NCBI GenBank assembly: GCA_009928785.1
Contig: SABY01000017.1
Span: 1-47,089, forward strand
From: Clostridia bacterium
Lineage (GTDB): Bacteria > Bacteroidota > Bacteroidia > Bacteroidales > 4484-276
Direction: 5' to 3'
DNA: 47,089 nucleotides
Made by a program: the position numbers and the translations under genes. The notes below the pieces were generated by a model that saw nothing but the letters and a program-made list of their open reading frames with translations, was not told the origin of the DNA and made no database searches. This document shows, one piece after another, positions 8,778 through 16,392 of this stretch (its first letter is position 1; each line of letters begins with the position of its first letter).

Positions 8778-9011
8778 TTATTTGGTTAATAAATTAGAGA
8801 TTTCTTCTACTGACGGAACCCTTCCTTTTACCACAATGTTTCCATCGACTATTAAAGCAGGTGTTGACATTACGCCATACTGCATTATTTCCACGATGTC
8901 GTCCACCTTTGTCACGGTAGCATCCACGCCGGTTTTGGCAATTGCCTCCATGGTGGCTTTTTCGAGCGAATTACATTTTGTACATCCGGTACCCAATACT
9001 TTGATTTCCAT
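8778..9011 (-). CDS. arsE: ArsE-like small redoxin
   Basis: 77 aa, no signal, of the small archaeal-type glutaredoxin/thioredoxin family (TM0996/MTH895 type). The active site GTGCTKCNSLE gives CxxC at Cys10/Cys13, and the cis-proline strand is MSTPALIVDG. It is expected to act in the cytosol as a thiol carrier, here probably for the ArsF/ArsG pair or for ArsC. The upstream gap to arsR carries a third operator-like site (9056-9073), so it may be transcribed from its own ArsR-controlled start as well as from arsR. Confidence 0.88.
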   Translation of the reverse strand: MEIKVLGTGCTKCNSLEKATMEAIAKTGVDATVTKVDDIVEIMQYGVMSTPALIVDGNIVVKGRVPSVEEISNLLTK

Positions 9012-9055
9012 ATTTGTAAGTTTTAAAAAATTAGTTACTACTATTTTACTTCGTC

Positions 9056-9073
9056 ATTCGTAAAACTACGATC
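9056..9073. promoter_or_regulatory. Putative ArsR operator, site 3 (before arsE)
   Basis: ATTCGTAAAACTACGATC has the same frame as sites 1 and 2 (arms xTTCG and CGAxC, N8 spacing, TA after the left arm) with one mismatch in each outer arm. The inner part TCGTA-AAAC-TACGA is a perfect palindrome. It lies in the arsR-arsE gap, so weaker binding and separate tuning of arsE are possible. Confidence 0.55.
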
Positions 9074-9091
9074 ATTCTCGGCAAAAAAATT

Positions 9092-9391
9092 TTATAATCC
9101 CAAAAAACCTTTAAAAAGCTGCTGCGCTTCTTTCCAGTTTTCTTTATGAAGGCAGTACTTTATTTTGGGTGCTTCAATTTCGCCCTGAATCAATCCGGCG
9201 GCTTTTAGTTCTTTAAGGTGCTGCGATAAGGTAGATTTAGCAATGGGAAGCTCTTCACTCAAATCGCCGCTGTAGCAGCAGCTTTGCCGAGAGATCAATT
9301 CCAGAACGTACATGCGCACCGGATGCCCCATTGCTTTGGCGTACCGGGCAAGGCGGATTTGGTTTTCGGAAGCCACTGATTTTATACCCAT
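9092..9391 (-). CDS. arsR: ArsR/SmtB-family repressor
   Basis: 99 aa. Winged-helix fold with recognition helix AKSTLSQHLKELKAAGLI (residues 51-68). The sensing cysteines appear to be the vicinal pair Cys38-Cys39 in RQSCCYSGDL, in the position where classical ArsR has CVCDL, with Cys80 in the wing strand IKYCLH as a possible third ligand. It should release DNA when it binds arsenite or a trivalent arsenical. It is the first gene of the operon and carries an operator-like palindrome right at its 5' end (9395-9412), so autoregulation is expected. Confidence 0.93.
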   Translation of the reverse strand: MGIKSVASENQIRLARYAKAMGHPVRMYVLELISRQSCCYSGDLSEELPIAKSTLSQHLKELKAAGLIQGEIEAPKIKYCLHKENWKEAQQLFKGFLGL

Positions 9392-9394
9392 TCT

Positions 9395-9412
9395 GTTCGT
9401 AGATTTGCGAAC
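9395..9412. promoter_or_regulatory. Putative ArsR operator, site 1 (before arsR)
   Basis: GTTCGTAGATTTGCGAAC, extended by one more matching pair to TGTTCG-N8-CGAACA (9394-9413), lies 3 bp before the arsR start codon on the minus strand. Binding here would block initiation or the first steps of transcription. It matches the site at 7589-7606 in both arms and in spacing. Confidence 0.72.
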
Positions 9413-9612
9413 AAAGGAAATGCTTTTTTTTATTCAGATCAAAAAGGAGAGATAATATTTTCTCTTTTTCGCACTTACAATTTTTTGCAGCTATTGCTAC
9501 TATGGCTCTATTAGTGAGTTGGTAAGTTGCCCACTTGGTATCGGCCTTTTTGTTCAACTACTGTACGGACAATAAGGTAATAAGGTTGGATAATATCAAA
9601 GCCATAAAAATT

Positions 9613-9648
9613 AAAAAACCCGGCAACCCTTGAGAGGTTGCCGGTTTT
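9613..9648 (-). terminator. Rho-independent terminator of the subtilase gene
   Basis: A perfect 9-bp stem CCGGCAACC (9620-9628) / GGTTGCCGG (9636-9644) with a 7-nt loop is flanked by six A's (9613-9618), which give the U-tract on the minus strand. It lies 25 bp past the subtilase stop. Four T's on the other side suggest weaker bidirectional use. The rest of 9413-9673 shows no gene. Confidence 0.85.
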
Positions 9649-9673
9649 ATTTACGCCTGGAAATCCAAACCAA

Positions 9674-11296
9674 CTATCGGTTTACAATAAATTTCTTTGC
9701 GATTGTATTTTTGCTGGTGGTGATGCGAATGATATAGGTCCCGTTGCCGGAAAGGTGATCGCTGAAACTGGTTTCGCCAAAGGTTTTCTTACGCAAAACA
9801 ACTTGTCCTTGTAGGTTTATGATTTCGATCTGCTGTGTTTCCGCAGGGAAAGTTATTGTGAATTCGCGCTGTGCAGGATTCGGAAAAACAGATAAGATGT
9901 CTTCTTCAGAATTCAAATCATTTACGCTTACGCTCAATAGGGCGTTGTAGGCATTTATGCGGCCATGGCCGTAATATTGATCCCAGCCGGGCGTGTCTTC
10001 GGCAGGGTCGCCCACCTGATCTTCGGCCGATACCTCGATGATTGATTTAATTTGCGCCGGCGTCATATTGTTATCCTGCGCCAAAAGCAAGGCGGCAAGT
10101 GCTGCCACATGCGGAGTGGCCTGTGAAGTTCCTCCCCAGTAGGTGTTATAATTGGTGTTGGATAAATAGTGCAAGCCATAAATGTAGTTGCCGGGCGCAA
10201 TCACCGAAATATGCTCGCCATAGTTGCTGCCGCTTGTTGGGCTCCAATAAAAAGGATGGGCCCGCTCATCGTTTGGGTTGGTTGCGCCTACTGCAATTAC
10301 CCCCTGAAAACCGGCAGGATAAAAGGTTGTATTTGAATTGGTATTCATCATACATGCTACCACCACTACGTTGTTATCCAAAGCATAATCCACTGCCTCA
10401 TTAAAAGATGCAGAATAGCTGTCGCCACCCAAAGACATATTTATTACGTTAGCTCCATTATCGACAGCATAATAAACCGCAGCAGCCCACCACGAGTAAT
10501 AACCAAAATTGCCACTTTCGAGTCCTTTCAAAGCCATGATTTTGCAATTCCAATCCACACCGGCGTAGCCAATTTCGTTATTTGCGTTGGCACCAACAAT
10601 ACCCGCTACGTTGGTTCCATGCCCAAAGTCGTCTATTGGCAAATTATCGCTATAGGCCATATCCCATCCCTGCACGTCGTCGATGTAACCATTCTCATCA
10701 TCATCTATCCCATTATCGGGTATTTCGTTGTAATTCATCCAGATTCTTCCGGCAAAATCAGGATGATCCAATTTTATCCCACTGTCGATGATGGCCACCA
10801 CCACATTGCTATCTCCCTGCTGGATTTCCCATGCATTTTCCATATCAATATCGGCTCCCGCCACTGCTGGTGATAACGGAAAAGTTCCATCGTTTTTCAA
10901 AGACCATTGTCTAAAATAATATGGATCGTTCGGCGCAACCACCAGCTTGCCGCCTGCAGAACCTTTGTAGTCTGGCTCGGCATATTCGATGTCGCCGGTA
11001 GCGTAAAGTTCGTCAATTATTTGCTGAATATCTGTCGCTTCGGGAAATTGAATAACATGGCTGTGATTGGTCGTTTTCCGACCTGTAACAAGTTTTTGAA
11101 TATTGATAGCCTTAAAATCGAGGCACAGGGCGTCAATCTCACTACTTCCGGTAGCCGTTTTCACTCCGGTATTATTTTCGGCAATCCTGTCATTTTTTAG
11201 TTTAACAATGATTCTGCTCGTTGGCTCCGACAATTGTCCAAAAGCAGGCAAAATGCACAGCAGCATAATTAAGCATGTAAAAATGTTGGTTTTCAT
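9674..11296 (-). CDS. Secreted subtilisin-like (S8) protease with T9SS sorting domain
   Basis: 540 aa from the ATG at 11296, chosen because it opens with a signal peptide (MKTNIFTCLIMLL...AFGQ); the frame extends upstream without one. A propeptide-like region covers about 25-120. The S8 catalytic triad is Asp171 (AIIDSGIKLD), His226 (DFGHGTNVAG) and Ser391 (GGTSQATPHVA). The last 80 residues form a type A T9SS C-terminal domain beginning SVFPNPAQREF and ending KFIVNR. It should cross the inner membrane by Sec and the outer membrane by the T9SS encoded in this window, then be released or anchored. It is monocistronic with its own terminator. Confidence 0.94.
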   Translation of the reverse strand: MKTNIFTCLIMLLCILPAFGQLSEPTSRIIVKLKNDRIAENNTGVKTATGSSEIDALCLDFKAINIQKLVTGRKTTNHSHVIQFPEATDIQQIIDELYATGDIEYAEPDYKGSAGGKLVVAPNDPYYFRQWSLKNDGTFPLSPAVAGADIDMENAWEIQQGDSNVVVAIIDSGIKLDHPDFAGRIWMNYNEIPDNGIDDDENGYIDDVQGWDMAYSDNLPIDDFGHGTNVAGIVGANANNEIGYAGVDWNCKIMALKGLESGNFGYYSWWAAAVYYAVDNGANVINMSLGGDSYSASFNEAVDYALDNNVVVVACMMNTNSNTTFYPAGFQGVIAVGATNPNDERAHPFYWSPTSGSNYGEHISVIAPGNYIYGLHYLSNTNYNTYWGGTSQATPHVAALAALLLAQDNNMTPAQIKSIIEVSAEDQVGDPAEDTPGWDQYYGHGRINAYNALLSVSVNDLNSEEDILSVFPNPAQREFTITFPAETQQIEIINLQGQVVLRKKTFGETSFSDHLSGNGTYIIRITTSKNTIAKKFIVNR

Positions 11297-11535
11297 AGGT
11301 ATAATTTTTAGGATGAATAACTCCTCAAACATCAGAGAGAAAATGTTTGTTTGAAATAAAATGTTAATTTTTTCCCTTTGTACCACAGAATGATCACCAC
11401 GTTCACATAAAATGGTGATGATTCCCTGCTGCGCTAGCAATGACGTTCATCCGCAGAGAAAACCCCAACTTTAGTGACAGCCCCTAACCGGTTTACTTTA
11501 ATGAGACCTGTCTAAAAAGCCGTAAGACCCCTAGA

Positions 11536-11549
11536 TCCCCTGAAGGGGA
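11536..11549. repeat. Short GC-rich inverted repeat
   Basis: TCCCC-TGAA-GGGGA forms a 5-bp stem in the 267-bp gap between the subtilase and the Ste24-type gene. It sits 15 bp past the Ste24-type stop with T's following on the plus strand only, so I do not call it a terminator. I see nothing else in 11297-11563. Confidence 0.3.
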
Positions 11550-11563
11550 CTTGTTGTGAGTTT

Positions 11564-12817
11564 TTATACTAAACTCTTTATTGATAGCTCCAAAGCTGCA
11601 AGCCGTTGTAGCAGAGGTGGATGGGAATAGTGCACAAAAACTACGGCAGGATGCGGGCGCAGGTTGCTCAGGTTGTCGGCAGAGAGGCGCTTGAGCGCCG
11701 ACATCAGTGGCGCTGCCGCAAAGTGGACGGCAGCAAACCGGTCGGCAGCAAACTCATTGCGGCGCGAAATGATATTCATGACAACGCCCGTGACCAGCGA
11801 AACAGGTGCATAAATAAGCCCAAAGGCAAGCACGGCAATGTGGAAGCTATGCGTTTCGGCACCCAGCGCACGAGTTAAAACGGGTTCGCCAAGAAACAAC
11901 GACAAAAGAAAAAAGGTGATGCCCGTTTGCACGATGCCGAGAAACAATCCGAGCAGCGTGTGCTTCTTTTTGTAATGACCTATTTCGTGGGCAAGCACAG
12001 CAACCAGCTCGTCGGTAGTATGTTTTTCGATAAGTGAATCGTAAAGCACGATGCGCTTTTTGGCGCCAAGCCCGGTAAAATATGCGTTGGCTTTGGTGCT
12101 ACGGCGCGAACCATCGATTACGTAAATATTTTTGAGATGAAAACCGGTGCGTGCTGCAAATTTCTCGATGGCGTCGCGCAGCTCGCCGGCGGTAAGAGGA
12201 GTTTGTTTATTAAATAAAGGAACGATAAGATTGGAGTAAAACAACGTCATAAAAATGCTGAAGATTACTACCACGCCCCAGGCAATAAGCCCAAACCAGG
12301 AGCCGCTCATCAGATAAATCCAGACGATAAGCGCCAATAATCCGCCACCAACCACTGCCCCTAACAGCGCGCCTTTGAGCAAATCGAAAATAAATGTACG
12401 TGGTGTGGTTTTATTAAAACCAAAGTGGGCTTCAATCACGAAAGTGTGGTAGATGCTAAATGGCAGCGAGATGACGGACGATGCCATAGCAAGCAAACCA
12501 AAAAACAGAAGCGCCAGCCAGATAGGGTTTTCGGTAAACTGCCGCAGCCAGGCGTCGAGCCAGGCAAAGCCGCCCCACCAAAGAACGGCCAGCAGCGCCA
12601 CAAAACTTACCATAGAGGAAATCATTCCAAAGCGGTGATTTTCGCGCTGGTAGCGCTGCGACTTCTGGTATTCCTTTTCATCATAAATCCCGCGCAGCTT
12701 CTCCGGCAGGGCGTCGCTCCAGCGGGTAGTATTCAGATAGTCGAGCCAACGCTCGAAGGCGAAATCGGCAATAACGATAATCAGGATGATGGCGAAAACG
12801 AGGGTGGGAGTGATCAT
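11564..12817 (-). CDS. M48 family (Ste24/CAAX-protease-like) membrane metalloprotease
   Basis: 417 aa. Several membrane segments (about 1-20, 68-90, 100-125, 150-195, and two after the active site). Zinc motif HEIGH (His277, Glu278, His281) and the third ligand Glu355 in RRNEFAADR. The N-terminal region (FERWLDYLNTTRW...EYQKSQRY) is that of the Ste24 endopeptidase branch rather than HtpX. Bacterial members are thought to clear misfolded membrane proteins; CAAX processing is not expected in bacteria. Next to it lie a repeat-rich stretch (12833-13055) and no operon partner. Confidence 0.92.
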   Translation of the reverse strand: MITPTLVFAIILIIVIADFAFERWLDYLNTTRWSDALPEKLRGIYDEKEYQKSQRYQRENHRFGMISSMVSFVALLAVLWWGGFAWLDAWLRQFTENPIWLALLFFGLLAMASSVISLPFSIYHTFVIEAHFGFNKTTPRTFIFDLLKGALLGAVVGGGLLALIVWIYLMSGSWFGLIAWGVVVIFSIFMTLFYSNLIVPLFNKQTPLTAGELRDAIEKFAARTGFHLKNIYVIDGSRRSTKANAYFTGLGAKKRIVLYDSLIEKHTTDELVAVLAHEIGHYKKKHTLLGLFLGIVQTGITFFLLSLFLGEPVLTRALGAETHSFHIAVLAFGLIYAPVSLVTGVVMNIISRRNEFAADRFAAVHFAAAPLMSALKRLSADNLSNLRPHPAVVFVHYSHPPLLQRLAALELSIKSLV

Positions 12818-12828
12818 TAATTTTGTGT

Positions 12829-12864
12829 CTTTCTTCTAATAGTTCTTCTAATAATTCTTCTAAT
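12829..12864. repeat. Three short TTCTTCTAAT direct repeats
   Basis: TTCTTCTAAT occurs three times at about 12-bp spacing just outside the MITE-like element, and TTCTTCTAA occurs again at 13071-13079 beyond it. These may be local tandem slippage or a trace of insertion-site duplication. Confidence 0.4.
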
Positions 12865-12903
12865 TAGTGTCTGTCCATAAAGAATAATCGATTTGTCATT
12901 TTG

Positions 12904-12952
12904 CCCCGCCCCTCGCTGGGATTGCCTTCGGCAATCCCAGCGAGGGGCGGGG
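12904..12952. repeat. Perfect 23-bp hairpin inside the MITE-like element
   Basis: Positions 12904-12926 and 12930-12952 are perfect complements separated by the 3-nt loop TTC. The arms are GC-rich (CCCCGCCCCTCGC...). Any RNA through it would form a very stable stem. Confidence 0.9.
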
Positions 12953-12975
12953 GCGTGACAATCCTTCATTTCAAA

Positions 12976-12995
12976 CCCAGGCATAAATGCCTGGG
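12976..12995. repeat. Second hairpin CCCAGGCAT/ATGCCTGGG
   Basis: A perfect 9-bp inverted repeat with a 2-nt centre inside the MITE-like element. CCCAGGCAT occurs again at 13059-13067, just after the third copy of the element end, which suggests two nested or tandem remnants. Confidence 0.75.
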
Positions 12996-13021
12996 CTATG
13001 GATTCCTCAATAAACGTAACT

Positions 13022-13333
13022 CTAAAGACAGACACTATTTGGTGTCTGTCCATAAGGGCCCAGGCATTCATTTCTTCTAAGACTTTTATGGTGTTTTATA
13101 GATTTAACAATCAAATCAAGATAATACTGTTTGTCAAAAGCCTTGTTTTTAGCGTAGGAAGCTTTTTGTCCGGTTTTTTGTGCTACTTTGATGCCTATGT
13201 AATAATTGAGCCTTCTGCCTTCAAAAAGATTCTTTGCTATGAAAAGTTTTTCTTCAATAGCTGTTAAGGATTGCTTTTTCTGAACCTTATCCAATAACAT
13301 TATTTCCTCTCGAAACAAATTCTTATTCACCAC
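13022..13333 (-). CDS. Small unknown protein, 3' end replaced by repeat DNA
   Basis: 103 aa, basic, with no signal. The first ~88 residues (MVNKNLFREE...KSIKHHKSLRR) look like a real helical protein. The last ~15 (CLGPYGQTPNSVCL) are read from the repeat at 13022-13055 and are unlikely to be original. It starts 6 bp after the VWA-protein stop, so it was probably the last gene of the fabG-VWA operon. I do not recognise the family. It may be functional with a new tail, or a truncated remnant. Confidence 0.45.
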   Translation of the reverse strand: MVNKNLFREEIMLLDKVQKKQSLTAIEEKLFIAKNLFEGRRLNYYIGIKVAQKTGQKASYAKNKAFDKQYYLDLIVKSIKHHKSLRRNECLGPYGQTPNSVCL

Positions 13334-13339
13334 TTTTCA

Positions 13340-15421
13340 TCAATACGACCCGTTCCGCTTCCTCAGCAGCCATTCGGCAGCAAGCAGCGCGATGATCAAA
13401 ATCAGTATCCAGGGCAGATTTACCAACTCGGTATATTGGCGGGTGCTGTAAGTGATGGTGGTGATGTCGGCGCGCTGGCGCAACGCGTCGGCAAGCCGGG
13501 GCAATGCGTCAGGATAGATCATCTGGCCGTTGGTTTTTTCGGCCAGTTGGTACAATAGATTATGATCGGCGCGTGTGTTGATGGTTTCGATGTTGAGCGG
13601 CGAAATGCTGAAAGCGCCGCGGTCGGTAAAAACTTTATCGCCCACATGCACTTTGGCCTCCCAGGTGTAATTATCCACCGGAAGGGCGCCGGCATTGAGC
13701 TGATAGGCACGGGCAGTTTTTCCAAAAACAAAAGGATACGTGTCGCCATCGCTATTGGTGATGGTAATTTCTACTTCCGGCTCGTTGATGGGTTCGTAGC
13801 TTTGGTTGTAAACTTCGGCAGAGAGCACCACCGGTTCGTTTTCGGTAAAATTATTGGCGCCGGCCACATCAAAAAAGCGCTTGTTGACCTTCACGGCCAG
13901 ATACTGGATCATCCGCGTCACCACTTCATTAAAAGCCTTATGATTGTTGTTTTTTAAATAATTGTGCAGCCGCCATTTCCAGAGGCCTTCGCCGGCCACG
14001 ATGCCTGTTCGGGTTTCAAGATTTTGATTAAAAACCACCAACGGCAACTCCGTGGTAAGGCTTCCTATTTTTTGAACCATCAGCACCGATGCCGATGTGA
14101 GCAGCCGATAGTCGCCAAAAGGAGCCACCAGTGGCGGCCATTCGTTGACAGCTTTTCGCGTATCATCGCTCAGATTAAACAACACGAAATCGGGATTCAG
14201 CACCGGCAAAGCCTCGTTAAAATTCACCTGATTGGCGGTGATGCGCAAGCCGGCATCCAATCCATTAAAACGGTTGATATCCGTGGATATCCCCAGCACA
14301 TATAATACTGGAAGTTTTGCGTTGGCGGCATTTTTCAGCACATTTTCTACCGGCAGTTTGGCCGAAGGCAGTTGGTGAAGAACGATAAGATTATAACCCT
14401 GCACCACGCCATCAAATTCGGCAGCCATCTTCACATCCACTTCGTAGTTGTAATTGCTTTCGATGGCCGAACGCAAAGCAGCTATGTCAGGGTGTGGCGC
14501 TGCTGCCAATATCAAAATCTTCTGACGGGCATCGAGCACATCAATAAAAATATCCTGGCTGTTGTTGAGGGTGGTAATCTCATCTGCCACTGGAGCGAGC
14601 CGAATGTTGTATCGCTGCAAGCCGGCCTCATTGGCTTCGAGTTGTAGGTTTATCGTTTCATAAAAATCGTCGGAAGTTACCTCTATGGCTTTCGAAAATA
14701 AAGTATTACCCGCCCTGGTTACGGTGAGCGTAGTTCTGGTTCCGGCTAACATGTGGGCTTCGGCAAGCACCTCGATAGGGAAAGTGTTGCCTTTGAAAGC
14801 TATCCTGTTGAAATTGACTTTGCTTACAAGCAAATCGCGGTGCACCGAAGTATCGCCAAGCGCCACAGGATAAATAGGAAACTTGATGCGTGAGGTGTTG
14901 TACAACGGGTTGACGCCATGGTTGTAAATGCCATCGCTGGCTATGATGAGCGCGCCGATGTTGCGATTGGCAAAACGCACCAATAGTTCGTCGATTAGCG
15001 CCGACATGTCGGTTTGCATGCCGTTGTAGTCGTAGGCCGCACCCTCGGTGACTTTATCCGCGAAAGCGAACGTTTTTACTTCATAATCGTCCTGCAGTTC
15101 GTCGATAAGCGCAGCCGCCATTTGCGGATACTGCTGCCGGTAAAAAGCGGTGTCGTTGCCCACAGTGAGCGAGGCAGAGTTGTCCTGGGCAAAAATGATG
15201 ACAGGTTTTTCGCTGGTGCGGAAAATAGTTTTGAGCATTGGCGACAGGAGGAGAAAGGCGAGCAGGCCGATAGCAAGAAACCTAAAAGCAGCCAACCATC
15301 GCGTAAGCACTGCCGAAAATTCCTCATGCGGGTTTCGGTAGTATAAAATCCCGGCGTAAGCCACAGCGAGTACTATGCATAAAATAAAAAACCAACCGGA
15401 ATATTCGGTGACGACACTCAA
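13340..15421 (-). CDS. Membrane-anchored VWA-domain protein
   Basis: 693 aa. Two N-terminal membrane helices (about 10-27 and 44-63), then a von Willebrand A-like domain with the MIDAS motif DNSAS (Asp80-Ser84), a long periplasmic region with Ig-like strands, and a C-terminal helix (about 668-686) followed by RKRNGSY. The layout resembles BatA/BatB-like and related Bacteroidota proteins; no exact role can be named. The start is TTG at 15421, with a perfect AAGGAGGT six bases upstream. It follows fabG by 35 bp. Confidence 0.82.
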   Translation of the reverse strand: MSVVTEYSGWFFILCIVLAVAYAGILYYRNPHEEFSAVLTRWLAAFRFLAIGLLAFLLLSPMLKTIFRTSEKPVIIFAQDNSASLTVGNDTAFYRQQYPQMAAALIDELQDDYEVKTFAFADKVTEGAAYDYNGMQTDMSALIDELLVRFANRNIGALIIASDGIYNHGVNPLYNTSRIKFPIYPVALGDTSVHRDLLVSKVNFNRIAFKGNTFPIEVLAEAHMLAGTRTTLTVTRAGNTLFSKAIEVTSDDFYETINLQLEANEAGLQRYNIRLAPVADEITTLNNSQDIFIDVLDARQKILILAAAPHPDIAALRSAIESNYNYEVDVKMAAEFDGVVQGYNLIVLHQLPSAKLPVENVLKNAANAKLPVLYVLGISTDINRFNGLDAGLRITANQVNFNEALPVLNPDFVLFNLSDDTRKAVNEWPPLVAPFGDYRLLTSASVLMVQKIGSLTTELPLVVFNQNLETRTGIVAGEGLWKWRLHNYLKNNNHKAFNEVVTRMIQYLAVKVNKRFFDVAGANNFTENEPVVLSAEVYNQSYEPINEPEVEITITNSDGDTYPFVFGKTARAYQLNAGALPVDNYTWEAKVHVGDKVFTDRGAFSISPLNIETINTRADHNLLYQLAEKTNGQMIYPDALPRLADALRQRADITTITYSTRQYTELVNLPWILILIIALLAAEWLLRKRNGSY

Positions 15422-15427
15422 GTTTTG

Positions 15428-15435
15428 ACCTCCTT
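15428..15435 (-). promoter_or_regulatory. Perfect Shine-Dalgarno AAGGAGGT deciding a TTG start
   Basis: On the minus strand AAGGAGGT is followed by a 6-nt spacer (CAAAAC) and TTG-AGT-GTC, the start of the VWA protein. Bacteroidota rarely use strong Shine-Dalgarno sites, so this full match is unusual and supports the TTG start. Confidence 0.7.
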
Positions 15436-15456
15436 AAAAAAAAAATTGTGAAATAA

Positions 15457-16203
15457 TTACATGTGCATGCCGCCGTCCACACTTATCACCTGTCCGGTGA
15501 CGTAGCCGGAGAGGTCGGAGGCAAGGAAAACGGAGATGTCGGCCACGTCGTCGGCTGTGCCAGCGCGACGCAGCGGAATGTTTTTCAACCATTCGTTTTT
15601 CTCCTGCTCGCTAAGCTGGTCGGTCATGGCCGTTTCGATAAAACCAGGCGCGATGGCGTTGCAACGGATGCCGCGGGCGCCAAACTCTTTGGCGGTGGAT
15701 TTGGTAAATCCTATCAGTCCCGCTTTGCTGGCCGAGTAGTTGCTTTGGCCTGCGTTGCCCGACAACCCAACCACAGAGCTCATATTAATGATAGCGCCAC
15801 TGCGCTGGCTAAGCATGCTGCGGTGGATGGCTTTGGTCATATTAAACACTGATTTTAGATTCACCTTCAGCACCAAATCCCAGTCGTCTTCGCCCATGCG
15901 CATCAGCAACTTGTCGCGGGTGATGCCGGCATTGTTGACCAGTATATCAATTTTCCCAAAATCGTTTAGCACCTCCTTCACCAGCTCTTCGCAAGCGGCG
16001 AAGTTACTAGCATCGGAGGCGTATGCTTTGGCTTGCACGCCGTAACCTCTGAGTTCTTCGACAAGTGCCTGGGCTTGGTCGTCGATTTTAAGATCGGTGA
16101 GGGCTACATCGGCACCATTTTTAGCGTAAGCTATGGCAATGGCTTTTCCGATGCCGCGTGCTGCGCCCGTTATCAGCGCCTTTTTATTTTCAAGAAGTTT
16201 CAT
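15457..16203 (-). CDS. fabG: 3-oxoacyl-[ACP] reductase (FabG)
   Basis: 248 aa, standard short-chain dehydrogenase. NADPH-binding TGAARGIG (residues 12-19), the NNAG strand (90-93), catalytic Ser143 in MSSVVG, Tyr156 and Lys160 in NYSASKAG, and the C-terminal SGYVTGQVISVDGGMHM typical of FabG. It reduces beta-ketoacyl-ACP in fatty acid elongation. Other SDR reductases look alike, but the GNAGQSNY and DGGM signatures favour FabG. It is the first gene of a minus-strand run with the VWA gene. Confidence 0.93.
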   Translation of the reverse strand: MKLLENKKALITGAARGIGKAIAIAYAKNGADVALTDLKIDDQAQALVEELRGYGVQAKAYASDASNFAACEELVKEVLNDFGKIDILVNNAGITRDKLLMRMGEDDWDLVLKVNLKSVFNMTKAIHRSMLSQRSGAIINMSSVVGLSGNAGQSNYSASKAGLIGFTKSTAKEFGARGIRCNAIAPGFIETAMTDQLSEQEKNEWLKNIPLRRAGTADDVADISVFLASDLSGYVTGQVISVDGGMHM

Positions 16204-16304
16204 TTTATTAAAATTCTATTTGTTAATACACCGGGCAAAGATATTGTTTTTAGATGGAAGCAGCCGGGGAATCCACCAAACCGCCGATGACCCAAAACCC
16301 TTGC

Positions 16305-16335
16305 TTTTAATATCACGGTGCGCTGCACCTTAGTG
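16305..16335 (-). repeat. Dispersed palindromic repeat, copy 2
   Basis: The inverse of the segment at 31-61, 30 of 31 bases the same (core GGTGCGCTGCACC). It lies in the 189-bp gap between fabG and the Nudix gene, which otherwise shows nothing. Confidence 0.6.
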
Positions 16336-16392
16336 TCACATATCATCCATTTACTAAGTATAGGATTCGCTGCTCCGTAGCAAGGAGTCTTC

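Larger units (their letters stand above)
12867..13035. mobile_element. MITE-like element with GTGTCTGTC terminal inverted repeats
   Basis: The 169-bp segment begins GTGTCTGTC (12867-12875) and ends with its exact inverse GACAGACAC (13027-13035), and is flanked by TA on both sides (12865-12866, 13036-13037), as after insertion at a TA target. It contains a perfect 23-bp hairpin and a second 9-bp hairpin, and no plausible gene. A further copy of the end, GTGTCTGTCCATAA, lies at 13042-13055. No transposase is nearby, so it would need one in trans. Confidence 0.55.

Noticed and set aside
9255..9557. 100-aa minus-strand frame overlapping arsR
   Set aside because: Lies out of frame over arsR and its operator; the arsR frame has a clear winged-helix protein.
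11536..11549. Terminator for the Ste24-type gene
   Set aside because: Five-base stem without a U-tract on the minus strand.
12817..13071. 84-aa minus-strand frame over the MITE-like element
   Set aside because: It translates hairpins and terminal repeats; ends in a repetitive RRIIRRTIRR tail; no protein character.
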